From positions 10,372,904-10,436,903 of the forward strand of contig OZ038439.1 in the NCBI GenBank assembly GCA_964036275.1: 64,000 nt of DNA. Direction: 5' to 3'. The notes below the pieces were generated by a model. It ran no database searches, was not told the origin of the DNA, and saw only the letters and a list, made by a program, of their open reading frames with translations. Made by a program: the position numbers and the translations under genes. The DNA comes from Litoditis marina. Its lineage: Eukaryota; Nematoda; Chromadorea; Rhabditida; Rhabditidae. The stretch's first letter is position 1; every line of letters starts with the position of its first letter. Below, in pieces: positions 48,060-58,299 of the stretch.

Positions 48060-48290
48060 ATGTGATTTCTCTCCTTCTCTCCCCCTCTTTCTTTCTCTCA
48101 CCTCTCTCTGCCTCTCTCTTCCCTCTATCTCTCTCCCTCCCTGCCCTCCCCTGACCCCATCTGACCCCTCCCTCCGAACCACCTGCCCTGTCTCTCTATA
48201 CCATCTGCCCTCCCTCCCAATACCAACAGAATGCGTGAAATGGCCCCTCTCCCCATGGCCGAACACCATAAAAACCCCCTGCCTAATTGC
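48060..48290. repeat. CT-rich low-complexity tract
   Basis: Pyrimidine-rich plus strand with CTCTCT and CCCTCC runs. ORFs through it are Ser/Leu/Pro or Arg/Glu artefacts. Confidence 0.8.
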
Positions 48291-48309
48291 CGAGACCAGC
48301 TGCCGAAAC

Positions 48310-48690
48310 GAGACATAGAAAACTGGAATTCACATGCATGTCAATGGGTCAAATGTCAAAAAAGTGACAAAAACAAAGAAAAGTGACAAAAAAGTTTCCT
48401 TCGAAATTTAATATTGTAACATAACTTTTTTACACGCATTTGGCGACTCTCAGTATGAAGTTGGGAAATCTAACGAAAACTGGAATTAACATACATGTCA
48501 ATGGGTCAGATGTCAAAAAGGAAGAGAGAAGTAAAAAACAGAAAAAAAGAGAGAAAATGAAGAAGAGAGAACGAAAGGAGAGCAATAAAAGGGAGAAAGA
48601 TATGCTTCAAAATTGGATGTTTAAAGTTGAAAAAAACAAAAAAAATCGAATTCACATGCATGTCTATCTTTAGATCAGATCTCAAAAATG
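48310..48690. repeat. Three diverged tandem units of about 165 bp
   Basis: AACTGGAATT-ACAT-CATGTCAATGGGTCA-type units start at about 48318, 48479 and 48648. Confidence 0.5.
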
Positions 48691-48929
48691 CCTGAAAACA
48701 GAGAAAAGTAACAAAAATAGTGTTTTTCGGCTTGACATCGAAAGCTAATGTTTTTAAACTCATCATGAACTGACTAGCAAAGAACACAGAGAAAAAACTT
48801 ACAATACAATAGTCTGCTCAAGTTTTTGTTGGCGTCATGGGAGTTGGTGTTTCGGCGTGAAAATGGTTATATACAGCAGGGTGTCACACAAAAGGAGAGT
48901 AGCTGCATGAGTTGGGCTCTATACCCTCT

Positions 48930-49080
48930 CTCTGTTTTCGCTCTTTCTCTTTCTTTTTCATCCTCTCCCTCCTCTCTCTATTTCTCCCCTTCTTCCTCTA
49001 CCACACTCCACCCTCTCGTTTTCCCCCTCCCCTCTCTCTTTCTCTACCACCCTCTACCCTCTCTCTCTCTCTCTCTCCTG
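48930..49080. repeat. CT-rich low-complexity tract
   Basis: Runs of CTCTCT and CCCTCTC on the plus strand ending in CTCCTGCAG. This could mimic a splice acceptor, but no supporting exon follows. Confidence 0.75.
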
Positions 49081-49358
49081 CAGCTGTTCTTTCCCTCAAA
49101 GGTCATACCAGGTCACCCATTATCTCACATTCCAACAATTACCGTAATCATTCCATCGCAGGCCAATTACTGCTATACGGTACAATGAAGAGTGCGCCAT
49201 CGACAATTAGCACCCTATTGAGAAATACAGTAACCGGAAATTAGACCTTTAATTGCTACTTGCTCGAACTAGTTTACCGCAGATTCTTCTAAACTAGTTT
49301 GCTGTATGGTGATCGTATGAGAAAGGGCAGAGTGGTACAGTAGATATGGGCATTATCT

Positions 49359-49530
49359 GAGTACGTATGCTAGAAGATCCCGGCACCTTCATCCCATCCT
49401 GCGTATCCTCAAACATACGCTATTTCTCTGCTCTTACATCCTGCCGGGATGTAAGAGACGAGAAATAGTGAGGCAGAGCGAGAGACGCAGGATGGGATGA
49501 AGGTGCCGAGATCTTCTAGCATACGTACTC
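49359..49530. mobile_element. Fold-back MITE, family FB1, copy 5
   Basis: The most symmetric copy: GAGTACGTATGCTAGAAG to CTTCTAGCATACGTACTC over 172 bp. Confidence 0.85.
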
Positions 49531-50803
49531 TGTTGTGTTTGTAGTTTGATCGGAGTGACGTCACTCCGTGCTGTGTGGCCAGACAAAACTACAACGCACA
49601 ATTGAAAAGTGTTGAGCAATTTAAGACGTATTTGGATGTTATTGATATTGCCGTCCTAGTCCAACATGTTCCATTTTCACTACAACAGTTTAGATGCGAG
49701 TCAACTGAAATGCTAAAAAGCTCCCCATGACCTGAAGATGGAAGAGTTCCATCCCTTTGGGGTTTTCAGTTTATTCCTATTTCACGGAAGATTATTATTA
49801 TGTGCTATTACTTAGTGGAATAAATATTATTAACGCACATTAATTAGATCGCTTGTGTGAATATCGAAAATCGCGAAACTGGTGATGTATCAATTGAATC
49901 CATCCGCTGTTTGCTCAAAGAATGAAAAAGTGTTATTCTGACTTTTCAGGGTAATAAACCATTTATTTGTTTTGATCGCAGCTCTGTTTGCGTCCATTTT
50001 TCGCGGATCTGATATTGAAACCATGTTGATGATGTTGATGTTGACCTATTTTGACCAAAACTCACTGGAAGATTCGATTCTAACATTCTAAAAGCACAAT
50101 TCAGATTATTTCAACCGAAACCACATTTTTGTTATTCATAGCAATACCTCCATCGAAATGAATTAATGGAAAGGTTGACTTTGATTGGCGTGCCTCTATA
50201 GCCACCGTAGTCGAACTCATTGTTTATTCATTATTGTTCTGCCACCACTATTTCCAATCCATTATGGCAGAACCGGCAAATACCTAGGGAGAAGGGGGGG
50301 GGGGAAGGTATGGGAAACTAAATATCATTTGTAGTTTGATCTTGTATTACGCCATTATTTATGAACTTATACCGAAAACGAAGGTGTGAATCCGTGACCT
50401 CGCCGTATAGGCTTGCTTTGAGAAAAGCGAACCCTGGGGGAGTGAAAATCATCGTTGTAGTATGGTCTCAATATAGTTTGTTCCACCCATTCTACAGTAA
50501 TCTACTCAAATTCCCAGGTCAACGTTTGGTATATTAGAATTTTTGGATTCTTTCTAAATTCTGATAGTGTTTTCTGCACGTTTACTACAACTAACTCTGC
50601 AAGTTTGAAACCAAAATAATGAACTATTCATTAGAAAAACCATTCTCAATATTTGACGGATTACTGTAGAAGGACATCGATTGGTGGAATGGACTATACA
50701 TGCCGTGGATCACGAGTCCAGACCGAAAGGCAGCGCAATCGAACTACAAACACTACGTGATAGGGCAACATACACAGACCAGCCCGCAAATACATACGAA
50801 AAA
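49531..50803. other. Gene-free stretch
   Basis: GTAGTTTGATC half-elements lie near 49541, 50329 and 50456, and a short G run at about 50295. No coding signal is seen. Confidence 0.5.
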
Positions 50804-51054
50804 GGGGCCGAGTGGTCGACTGGTTGTGTGCGCGCTAGCACTCAAAACACCATGGTTCGATCCCACTCGGCGCGGAATCTTCATGCGGACCGCATGAGCT
50901 GGTAATAAAGCTCAGCCATGTAGTTTCCCGTCTACGGACCCCACCGCTCTACGGATACTTCTATGTGATCACTTGTCTTGGTTGTATTGAAATGAATAAA
51001 GTAACACACGGCTGAAATAGTTGCCGTAAAAGATTATTATTATTATTATTATTA
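50804..51054 (+). mobile_element. tRNA-derived SINE-like element, family S1, copy 1
   Basis: It begins GGGGCCGAGTGGTCGACTGG (A-box region), has B box GGTTCGATCCC about 45 nt later, and ends in an ATT-repeat tail. GCCGAGT and ACTCGGC could form a 7-bp acceptor-like stem. A near-identical copy lies at 51298-51543. A diverged one lies at 56797-57034. Confidence 0.75.
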
Positions 51055-51297
51055 AACAGAGGAAAGTTGGGAGGAGTGACGAATTATTCGTTGTAGATCT
51101 GGAATTACACCATTATTTGAGAATTTCGATTGAAACGGAGAAATAAAAGAGAATGATAGAGAAAGTCATCCCCTACTCAATTATGGGGTTTACTAGTAGT
51201 GCTCGTCGTAGTTCGATCTTGAAATACGCATTTTGCACGAACTCTGACTGAAAAGCAGATAAATCACACTACAAGCACAACAGGATAGAGAAATAAA

Positions 51298-51543
51298 GGG
51301 GCCGAGTGGTCGACTGGTTGTGTGCGCGCTAGCACTCAAAACACCATGGTTCGATCCCACTCGGCGCGGTATCTTCATGGCGGACCGCATGAGCTGGTAA
51401 TAAAGCTCACCCATGCCTAGTTTCTCTTCTACGGACCCTACCCCTCTACGGATACTGGAATGTGATAATTGTCTCGGTTGTATTTGTATGAATAAAGTAA
51501 CACACGGCTGAAATAGTTTCCGTAAAAGATTATTATTATTATA
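51298..51543 (+). mobile_element. tRNA-derived SINE-like element, family S1, copy 2
   Basis: It matches 50804-51054 along its length with a few substitutions and indels, and ends in TTATTATTATT. Confidence 0.75.
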
Positions 51544-52240
51544 ACACTGTAAAGACTTGATTCAGGAAGTTCGAACCCTATGTACTGAGCAAGAACGCAG
51601 GAATATACCGGAATCTTGATCTCATCCTGCGACTCTCACTTTGCACACTATTTCGCGAGACTTGTATGCGAACAGAAAAATAAAGTGTTTTCTCTATTAT
51701 TATTTGTAACAACAGTGTGGTTTTATGCCCTGATAATATTCCAACGAGTGGTTGTTAGTTTGTTCACCCTGTTTCCAAAAATATCCTTTTTGTTATCGTA
51801 ATTTGAATAAACATAATGAGACTCAAAGCGAAACAAAAATAGACATAATCATGTTCAGTGACTAAAAATGACAATTTAGTGACGTAATTCGTTGCAATAC
51901 GATTTTACTCACTTTCTTACCTTTTCTCTTTTGTTTAGGAGTTGAAATATAGTATTTTCTCCAATAACTACATGTTGTAATTGTGTGATTAGATACTACG
52001 ATATTTTCTAGGCTTTCTGATGTCTAATACTTTATCAATGTAAACTACTACAACAGTTTGTAAATTTATTATTCAATCGATCTATTAACTTGCACTACTA
52101 AGAAATTCGGCGAATTTGTTCTAGCGATTAATGTAGGTACTCTACTCCTGAAACCTGTAATCTACTCAACACTATAATGTTTCGTTAATTCCCTCGTTTG
52201 ATTTTTCAATTTATTGGTACTATGAACATATTTGTCGCGG
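51544..52240. other. A/T-rich gene-free stretch
   Basis: No coding, repeat or RNA signal that I recognise. Confidence 0.4.
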
Positions 52241-54680
52241 TAGTTAATTAATCATGCTGTTTGGTAATCCACTGGATACGGTAAGTTTTTGATAAATACT
52301 TTACATAATTGAGCCTGTTTAGGCATAACATGATTATTGTTATATAGCGCTTGATAAATTACTCGAAACGCTTGTATTATATTTTGTTATGTATGCAGTA
52401 CTCATACGACCATGTTAGTTTGATACAGTATCTATTGAACAAATGCATTGTTACCACTATCAAATTCAGCGTATAGGACTGATGATGGATCCTGCTGGTT
52501 GGTACCGTACACGATTAGTCGATACGGTAAACATTGTGCACTTTCGTATAATTATGGTATACTCTGAATAATTTTGTTGTGTTTTTAATTGATTTATATT
52601 ATTTAATCGATTTATATTTTGGTGCTACCATGAATGTTAAGCATATTATTGTGGTGATTAATTTCGCTAGTTCGTACGGTATTCTTTGTCATAAACAAAT
52701 CAATATTTTTAGTAAATATATTAGTTTTTGTGTTGAATACAGTAGTTGCAGTAATTGTTGTTAATTACTTTTCTCATTCACTAACTTATAGGTTCTATTA
52801 TTATTATTATTATTATTATTTAATTTTCCAATGAAACGATCCATTACGCGCATATAAGTGCTGGTATTTAATCTTACTGGTTCGTATGTTATATTTGATG
52901 ACAACTACATCATGTTTTGTAACAAATACAATAAGTTGAAGAATTCAATACAGTAATTTTCAAAACATTTGGTAACTCATCAATGCATTGGTACTACCAT
53001 AAGCGCATTTTGTGTGACGGTTGTTATTGGTCTGCAACTTTTGTAATCTGTGACATGTGCTCTACTCGATGCGGAAAGGTTTTCATATACAATTATTGAG
53101 TTGATCAATTAATCTTCCTGTTTCTGCATATTAGTAAAGCAATTAATCTCGCTGGTTGTTACGGTACTTGTAGTGCTTAAGTACAGTGTGTTTTGTAACC
53201 ACCACGTCATCTATTTAACTGGTATGATGCTCAACAGCAACACAGTATATTTATATGATTTCTTTGTTATATACTTGATCAATTAATTTTCCTGTTTCTG
53301 CATATTAGTAAAGCAATTAATCTCGCTAATTGTTACGGTACTTGTAGTGCTTAAGTACAGTGTGTTTTGTAACCACCACGTCATCTATTTAACTGGTATG
53401 ATGCTCAACAGCAACACAGTATATTTATAGCAATTAATCTCGCTGGTTGTTACGGTACTTGTAGTGCTTAAGTACAGTGTGTTTTGTAACCACCACGTCA
53501 TCTATTTAACTGGTATGATGCTCAACAGCAACACAGTATATTTATATGATTTCTTTGTTATATACTTGATCAATTAATTTTCCTGTTTCTGCATATTAGT
53601 AAAGCAATTAATCTCGCTGGTTGTTACGGTACTTGTAGTGCTTAAGTACAGTGTGTTTTGTAACCACCACGTCATCTATTTAACTGGTATGATGCTCAAC
53701 AGCAACACAGTATATTTATATGATTTCTTTGTTATATACTTGATCAATTAATTTTCCTGTTTCTGCATATTAGTAAAGCAATTAATCTCGCTAATTGTTA
53801 CGGTACTTGTAGTGCTTAAGTACAGTGTGTTTTGTAACCACCACGTCATCTATTTAACTGGTATAATGCTCAACAGCAACACAGTATATGTATATGATTT
53901 CTTTGTTATATACTTGATCAATTAATTTTCCTGTTTCTGCATATTAGTAAAGCAATTAATCTCGCTGGTTGTTACGGTACTTGTAGTGCTTAAGTACAGT
54001 GTGTTTTGTAACCACCACGTCATCTATTTAACTGGTATGATGCTCAACAGCAACACAGTATATGTATATGATTTCTTTGTTATATACTTGATCAATTAAT
54101 TTTCCTGTTTCTGCATATTAGTAAAGCAATTAATCTCGCTGGTTGTTACGGTACTTGTAGTGCTTAAGTACAGTGTGTTTTGTAACCACCACGTCATCTA
54201 TTTAACTGGTATGATGCTCAACAGCAACACAGTATATTTATATGATTTCTTTGTTATATACTTGATCAATTAATCTTCCTGTCTCTGCATATTAGTAAAG
54301 CGATTAATCTTGCTGGTTGGTACCGTTTTTAACTGAAATTTTAGTGACAAATACCTCATACTTTGCAATAAACCTATTAGTTGAATTGTTGAAACTAGCC
54401 AGTTCATCAATTTACTGGTTCTACCATGGATTTCAGGCATATGAGTGTAATTATTTTACTAACGAACTATTTTACGCATATTAGCAAAGCGATCAATCTT
54501 GCTGATTGCACCGTTTGACACGATATTTTCGTGATGTACATAGTACCGTATACTTTGTAATGAATACATTACTGTTTACCATAGTTAGTTGTGTTTAAGA
54601 TAGTAGTTTTTGTAATTATTACAACATAATATGCATATTAGTCTGGTGATTAATCTCGCTGGTTAGTACGGTATTAGCAT
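52240..54680. repeat. Degenerate satellite field around the 174-bp array
   Basis: Variants of TTAATCTCGCTGGTTGGTACGGTA recur near 52250, 52655, 52870, 53445, 54305, 54495 and 54650, on both sides of the regular array. This suggests an older, larger satellite of which only the core was homogenised. Confidence 0.55.
53103..54310. repeat. 174-bp tandem repeat, about seven units
   Basis: CCTGTTTCTGCATATTAG starts at about 53117, 53291, 53582, 53756, 53930, 54104 and 54278. Spacing is 174 bp except one step of 291 bp, which is one full unit plus a shortened unit of 117 bp. Units are almost identical. Confidence 0.92.
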
Positions 54681-55650
54681 AGACAGACTGTTATTTGTTC
54701 GTCTGTCCGCATGAAAAATGAGACATGGTGGACATATTGCAGGAATGATGATATACGACCCCAGCTGTCGGCAGAAAATGGGGATAGATGAGGTTGTAAA
54801 TGACATTATTAAAATAATAATGATATTTACCAAGGAATTGGGAAGCAAAACATGTTGTAAGTTCCATATTGAGTTCAATAAGTTAATAAGGAATATTAAC
54901 CTCGAAATTTGGGGAGATAGAAAGGATTGTGAATGGTATTATTAAAATAATACGGAAACTAATTTAAAAAAACGGTTTAGAGATGGGACAGTAAATTGGG
55001 GTTGTGAGTTCAATAATAAGTACAATAAGGAATATTAATTAAAGAATAGGGAGATGGATGGGGTTGTAAAGTTTTTATGAGTAATCTATTGGTGTCATTA
55101 GAGAAAACAAACTAAGAAAGAGGTGTGGTAAACGGGGTGCTGAAAGAAATGAAAATATTTCATGAATAGAGCGTGTTTGGCCTTCTCGGAAAGGGAAATC
55201 TCTACAACCTCTCTAACCCCTGTAATGTCCAACTCGCTAAAGTTTCAGGTATACCCCTCTTCGAAAAACTAAAACGCAAATTATTTCAGAGTTTTGTTAC
55301 AAAACTATGTCACTAGTATCTAATTAGCTCCCAAATTAATCTAGCGGTTATCGCGCTCCATCGCGAATCTCTTGGGGGTTACTGTATTCGTCCTTGGTTG
55401 ATTGTTTACTGGTTGTCCTAGTGGATTTCCATCACTTGTTGGCCCCGTCTAATCCCCTTTTCGGTCCGCCCTTTAAATAATAGGAGCCAGCTGCAAGTCC
55501 TATTACAGTCAGTCACCATCTTAACAGAAGCTGAAAACAATTAGCAGGCCGGCGTCAAATTCAAATCTCGACTGGATATAGAGGGACCTTTGGGGAGTGG
55601 GGACCTAATTGAAAAATTGGCAGAGCAACGGCAATTTTAGGTTTTTCAAT
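54680..55650. other. Gene-free stretch
   Basis: A/T-rich with short direct repeats such as AATAAGGAATATTAA near 54890 and 55028. No coding signal is seen. Confidence 0.4.
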
Positions 55651-55656
55651 GAAAAG

Positions 55657-55761
55657 CGACTATGTGGACCAATCCCGTGTCAACGGTCCTTTAAACTGCA
55701 ATTGAAAAATGTATTGCGGTTCAAAGGACTGAAGCGTTGCGATTGGACCACACAATCGTCC
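55657..55761. mobile_element. Fold-back MITE, family FB2, copy 3
   Basis: A near-palindrome of 105 bp with CTATGTGGACCAATCCCGTG at one end and GGACCACACAATCGTCC at the other. Confidence 0.7.
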
Positions 55762-55952
55762 TTCTTTAAGTTCGGGCTGTAGTGTAATCGAGCAGACGCG
55801 GCACAATTTTGGAGAGTGAACGGTAGGCTGAGACGGTACATGTTGGTATGTTGATGTATTGGTAGTTTTATCAGAGAACAGCGGATCGATACAGTGCCTC
55901 TGTTCCTGGACCACGGTGATCGTAGTTTGATCCCGTTGCTATTAGGTGGAAA

Positions 55953-56145
55953 GTATAGTGAGTGCCAAATTTATAAGTCTCTCGCCGGAATCGAACCTGC
56001 GAGCAAAAGTTTCGTAGCAAGGCGCGAACCACTGCGCTATTAGTGGACATAATGAGCAGGCTTTGGAATCGAAGACATGCGTGCGTACACAGCGAAAAGT
56101 GAGATATACAGTACCCTCCCGCCTTTCCGTTGGCGACGACTATAG
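55953..56145 (-). mobile_element. SINE-like tRNA-promoter element, family S2, copy 4
   Basis: On the minus strand it has TATAGTCGTCGCCAACGG at the start, A box TAGCGCAGTGGTTCGCGC and B box GGTTCGATTCC. Confidence 0.7.
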
Positions 56146-56796
56146 GGGTTTAGAGGCGTGCTTGGATATCAAACTACAAAGATGGTTTGGTTCTTCTGTA
56201 TACTTGCGAGCCCATCCTGTAATCCATGCCCCATTGACCTTTGTGTTGTCATTGGGTCGGGATGGGTAAGTGGTACTGTAGCCGATAATTGTCGTGTGTA
56301 TTGGTCTTGACGGGATTTAAGAGCGGACAGAAGGCAGATGTTTTGGCATGTAATCGAGAATGGGACAGATGCGCACCTATGAGAGATGGAAAGACGAATT
56401 GACAAATTATCGAGCATGTCGAAATGGAGAGAAAAATTAGAGATGTTCCATAGGGACCAAATCTTCGTCTGATCTCGTTACACGTTACGTGTATTGTACA
56501 CATAATGTACAAATTGTGACTGAGAAAACATACTTTTTTGACTGTTAGGTACATACCTTTTTTCAATGAAATCGTTGTGATATAAACGAAAACTCCGGGG
56601 ATGAACACGTCTTAGTTGTAGTTTGATCTACACGCCGTAACGTCCGAATTCGGCTGAAAAACATACTTTTTCGACTTTTGGGCAGATGTGAATTCTTTTT
56701 CAACGGAACCGTTCTGATATAACCACAAATGTAGGAAGTGACCATAGCTTGATTGTAGTTTGATCACCATACACGCCATAATGTACGAATTTTGTC

Positions 56797-57034
56797 TAAA
56801 GTGCAAGTGGTCAGGTGGTTAGCGTTCGGCTGTCGCTCCACAGACCTGGGTTCGATCCCCGCTCGCCGCGGTATCTGTGCGGCGGACCGCATGAGCTGGT
56901 AACAAAGCTCACCCATGCCTATCTCCACCCCCTCTACGGACAGTCCATCTACGGTTGATATTGATATTACGTACTTGTAAAATTGATTCACAATAAAGTG
57001 ACCAAACGGATGAAATAGGCCGTACACAAATTCA
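56797..57034 (+). mobile_element. tRNA-derived SINE-like element, family S1, diverged copy
   Basis: A box GTGGTCAGGTGGTTAGCG, B box GGTTCGATCCC, and the S1 body block GCGGACCGCATGAGCTGGTA with an AATAAAGTGACCAAACGG tail region. Confidence 0.65.
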
Positions 57035-57714
57035 TTTAAAAAAACAAACAACGGAATCAACGAGAAAGACAGCCGGACAGAGCAACATACACCGTATTGG
57101 TTGGCCAGAGTGATCTCCTCTGTCTGGTTCCGTTTCGAATGATGAATTGATTCAAAGAGTACTGTTCCTCAACTCAGAACAACTCAAACACATAGAAAAA
57201 AGCATGAAAATGACCTGGCAACGTGACAAAGTTTCACAAAAAGGCCCCGTTTGAGCTGAACATTTTGACCCACGTTGTGGTCACTTACATTATGCACCTA
57301 CACATAGCAACTTGGTACCTTCAATGTCAGAATGTAATAATATAATATTATTTATTACAGAAAATGTGCAACGGTACACAAACATATGGAGAAAGAAGGT
57401 GGTACAGAATAACCACAATTGGGCAGTGTGAGGTCACTACTTGTATGAATTTGCTACGATGTCTAAGAGTTGACCCCTATGTTCTAATTTCGTGTGAATG
57501 TTTCTTCACTACATTATGATTTGTGAGCAATCGAATGTTATTCCTGTTGCAATCTATTCTATTTTCGTTTCACGATTCCTAATTGGGCTCATCAGAGGTG
57601 TGTATGCACATCATTCTTGCTATTTGCGGCGCTCATTGCTCACACTTCACACACGATTCCCCCGCAGTGTACTGAATACCTACAGTAACTCCTACTGTTT
57701 CTTCAAGGGTGAAT

Positions 57715-57885
57715 CCTGCATGAAGGAGACCGGAGAGCAATATTGTTTGTCGTAAAGCCTACTTTTGATTGGACGCGTTGCGTGTCGCGCGGCATTGTCA
57801 TGTGAATGTCACGTGGACTGATCAAACTAATATACGAGTTATTTGTGCTAAAAAACCTTTGCTCAAGTTGTGTTCCGGTATCATT
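57715..57885. repeat. Dispersed repeat, copy 2 (inverse of 13636-13860)
   Basis: Reverse-complement match to the repeat in intron 16 of CPT1 paralogue B. Confidence 0.6.
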
Positions 57886-58074
57886 TAATTTCCTACGACG
57901 AATTGAATTCAGGAAACTTTTCGAGATGATGAAACAACTATCGCCGAAGTGTACTACAAAATTGCTCTAAAAAACTACTAGTTGTTGTATTACAACGTTA
58001 TGGCTCAGTTTGACCAAATTACGTGCTACACCCAGTGTATTCAAACAACTACCGTTTCTAACAGTATATAATAG

Positions 58075-58290
58075 AATAGAATAGAATAGATTTATTCGCG
58101 ATTTAACACGTGACTTTCCATAATGTTGGATGTGGCACTCCGGTTGGAGAAATGGAGAAAAAATTTTTTAGATGATGAAAAGGGTATTGTGACCCTGTTA
58201 CGCGCTCATAATGATTGATGCCTTATATGATTGACCGGTGATTGTACCTGTTTTTGTAGGAAAATAGTAATTATGGAACATTTATTTTTT
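58075..58290 (+). repeat. Dispersed repeat with AGAAT pentamer end
   Basis: It starts with AATAG/AGAAT repeats and matches 27645-27862 in reverse complement, consistent with a 3' tailed retroposon. Confidence 0.5.
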
Positions 58291-58299
58291 CGATCATTA

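Noticed and set aside
48912..49244. Possible plus-strand exon after CTCCTGCAG
   Set aside because: The CT tract mimics a polypyrimidine acceptor, but the following frame has no partner exon or domain, and the block is an inverse copy of a repeat in egl-46 intron 3.
50809..50873. Functional tRNA gene
   Set aside because: The 65-nt head has A and B boxes and a 7-bp closing stem but is too short for a normal cloverleaf, and it is repeated with a common body and tail; a SINE fits better.
53103..54310. CRISPR array
   Set aside because: Units are contiguous 174-bp tandem copies without unique spacers, and the genome is eukaryotic.
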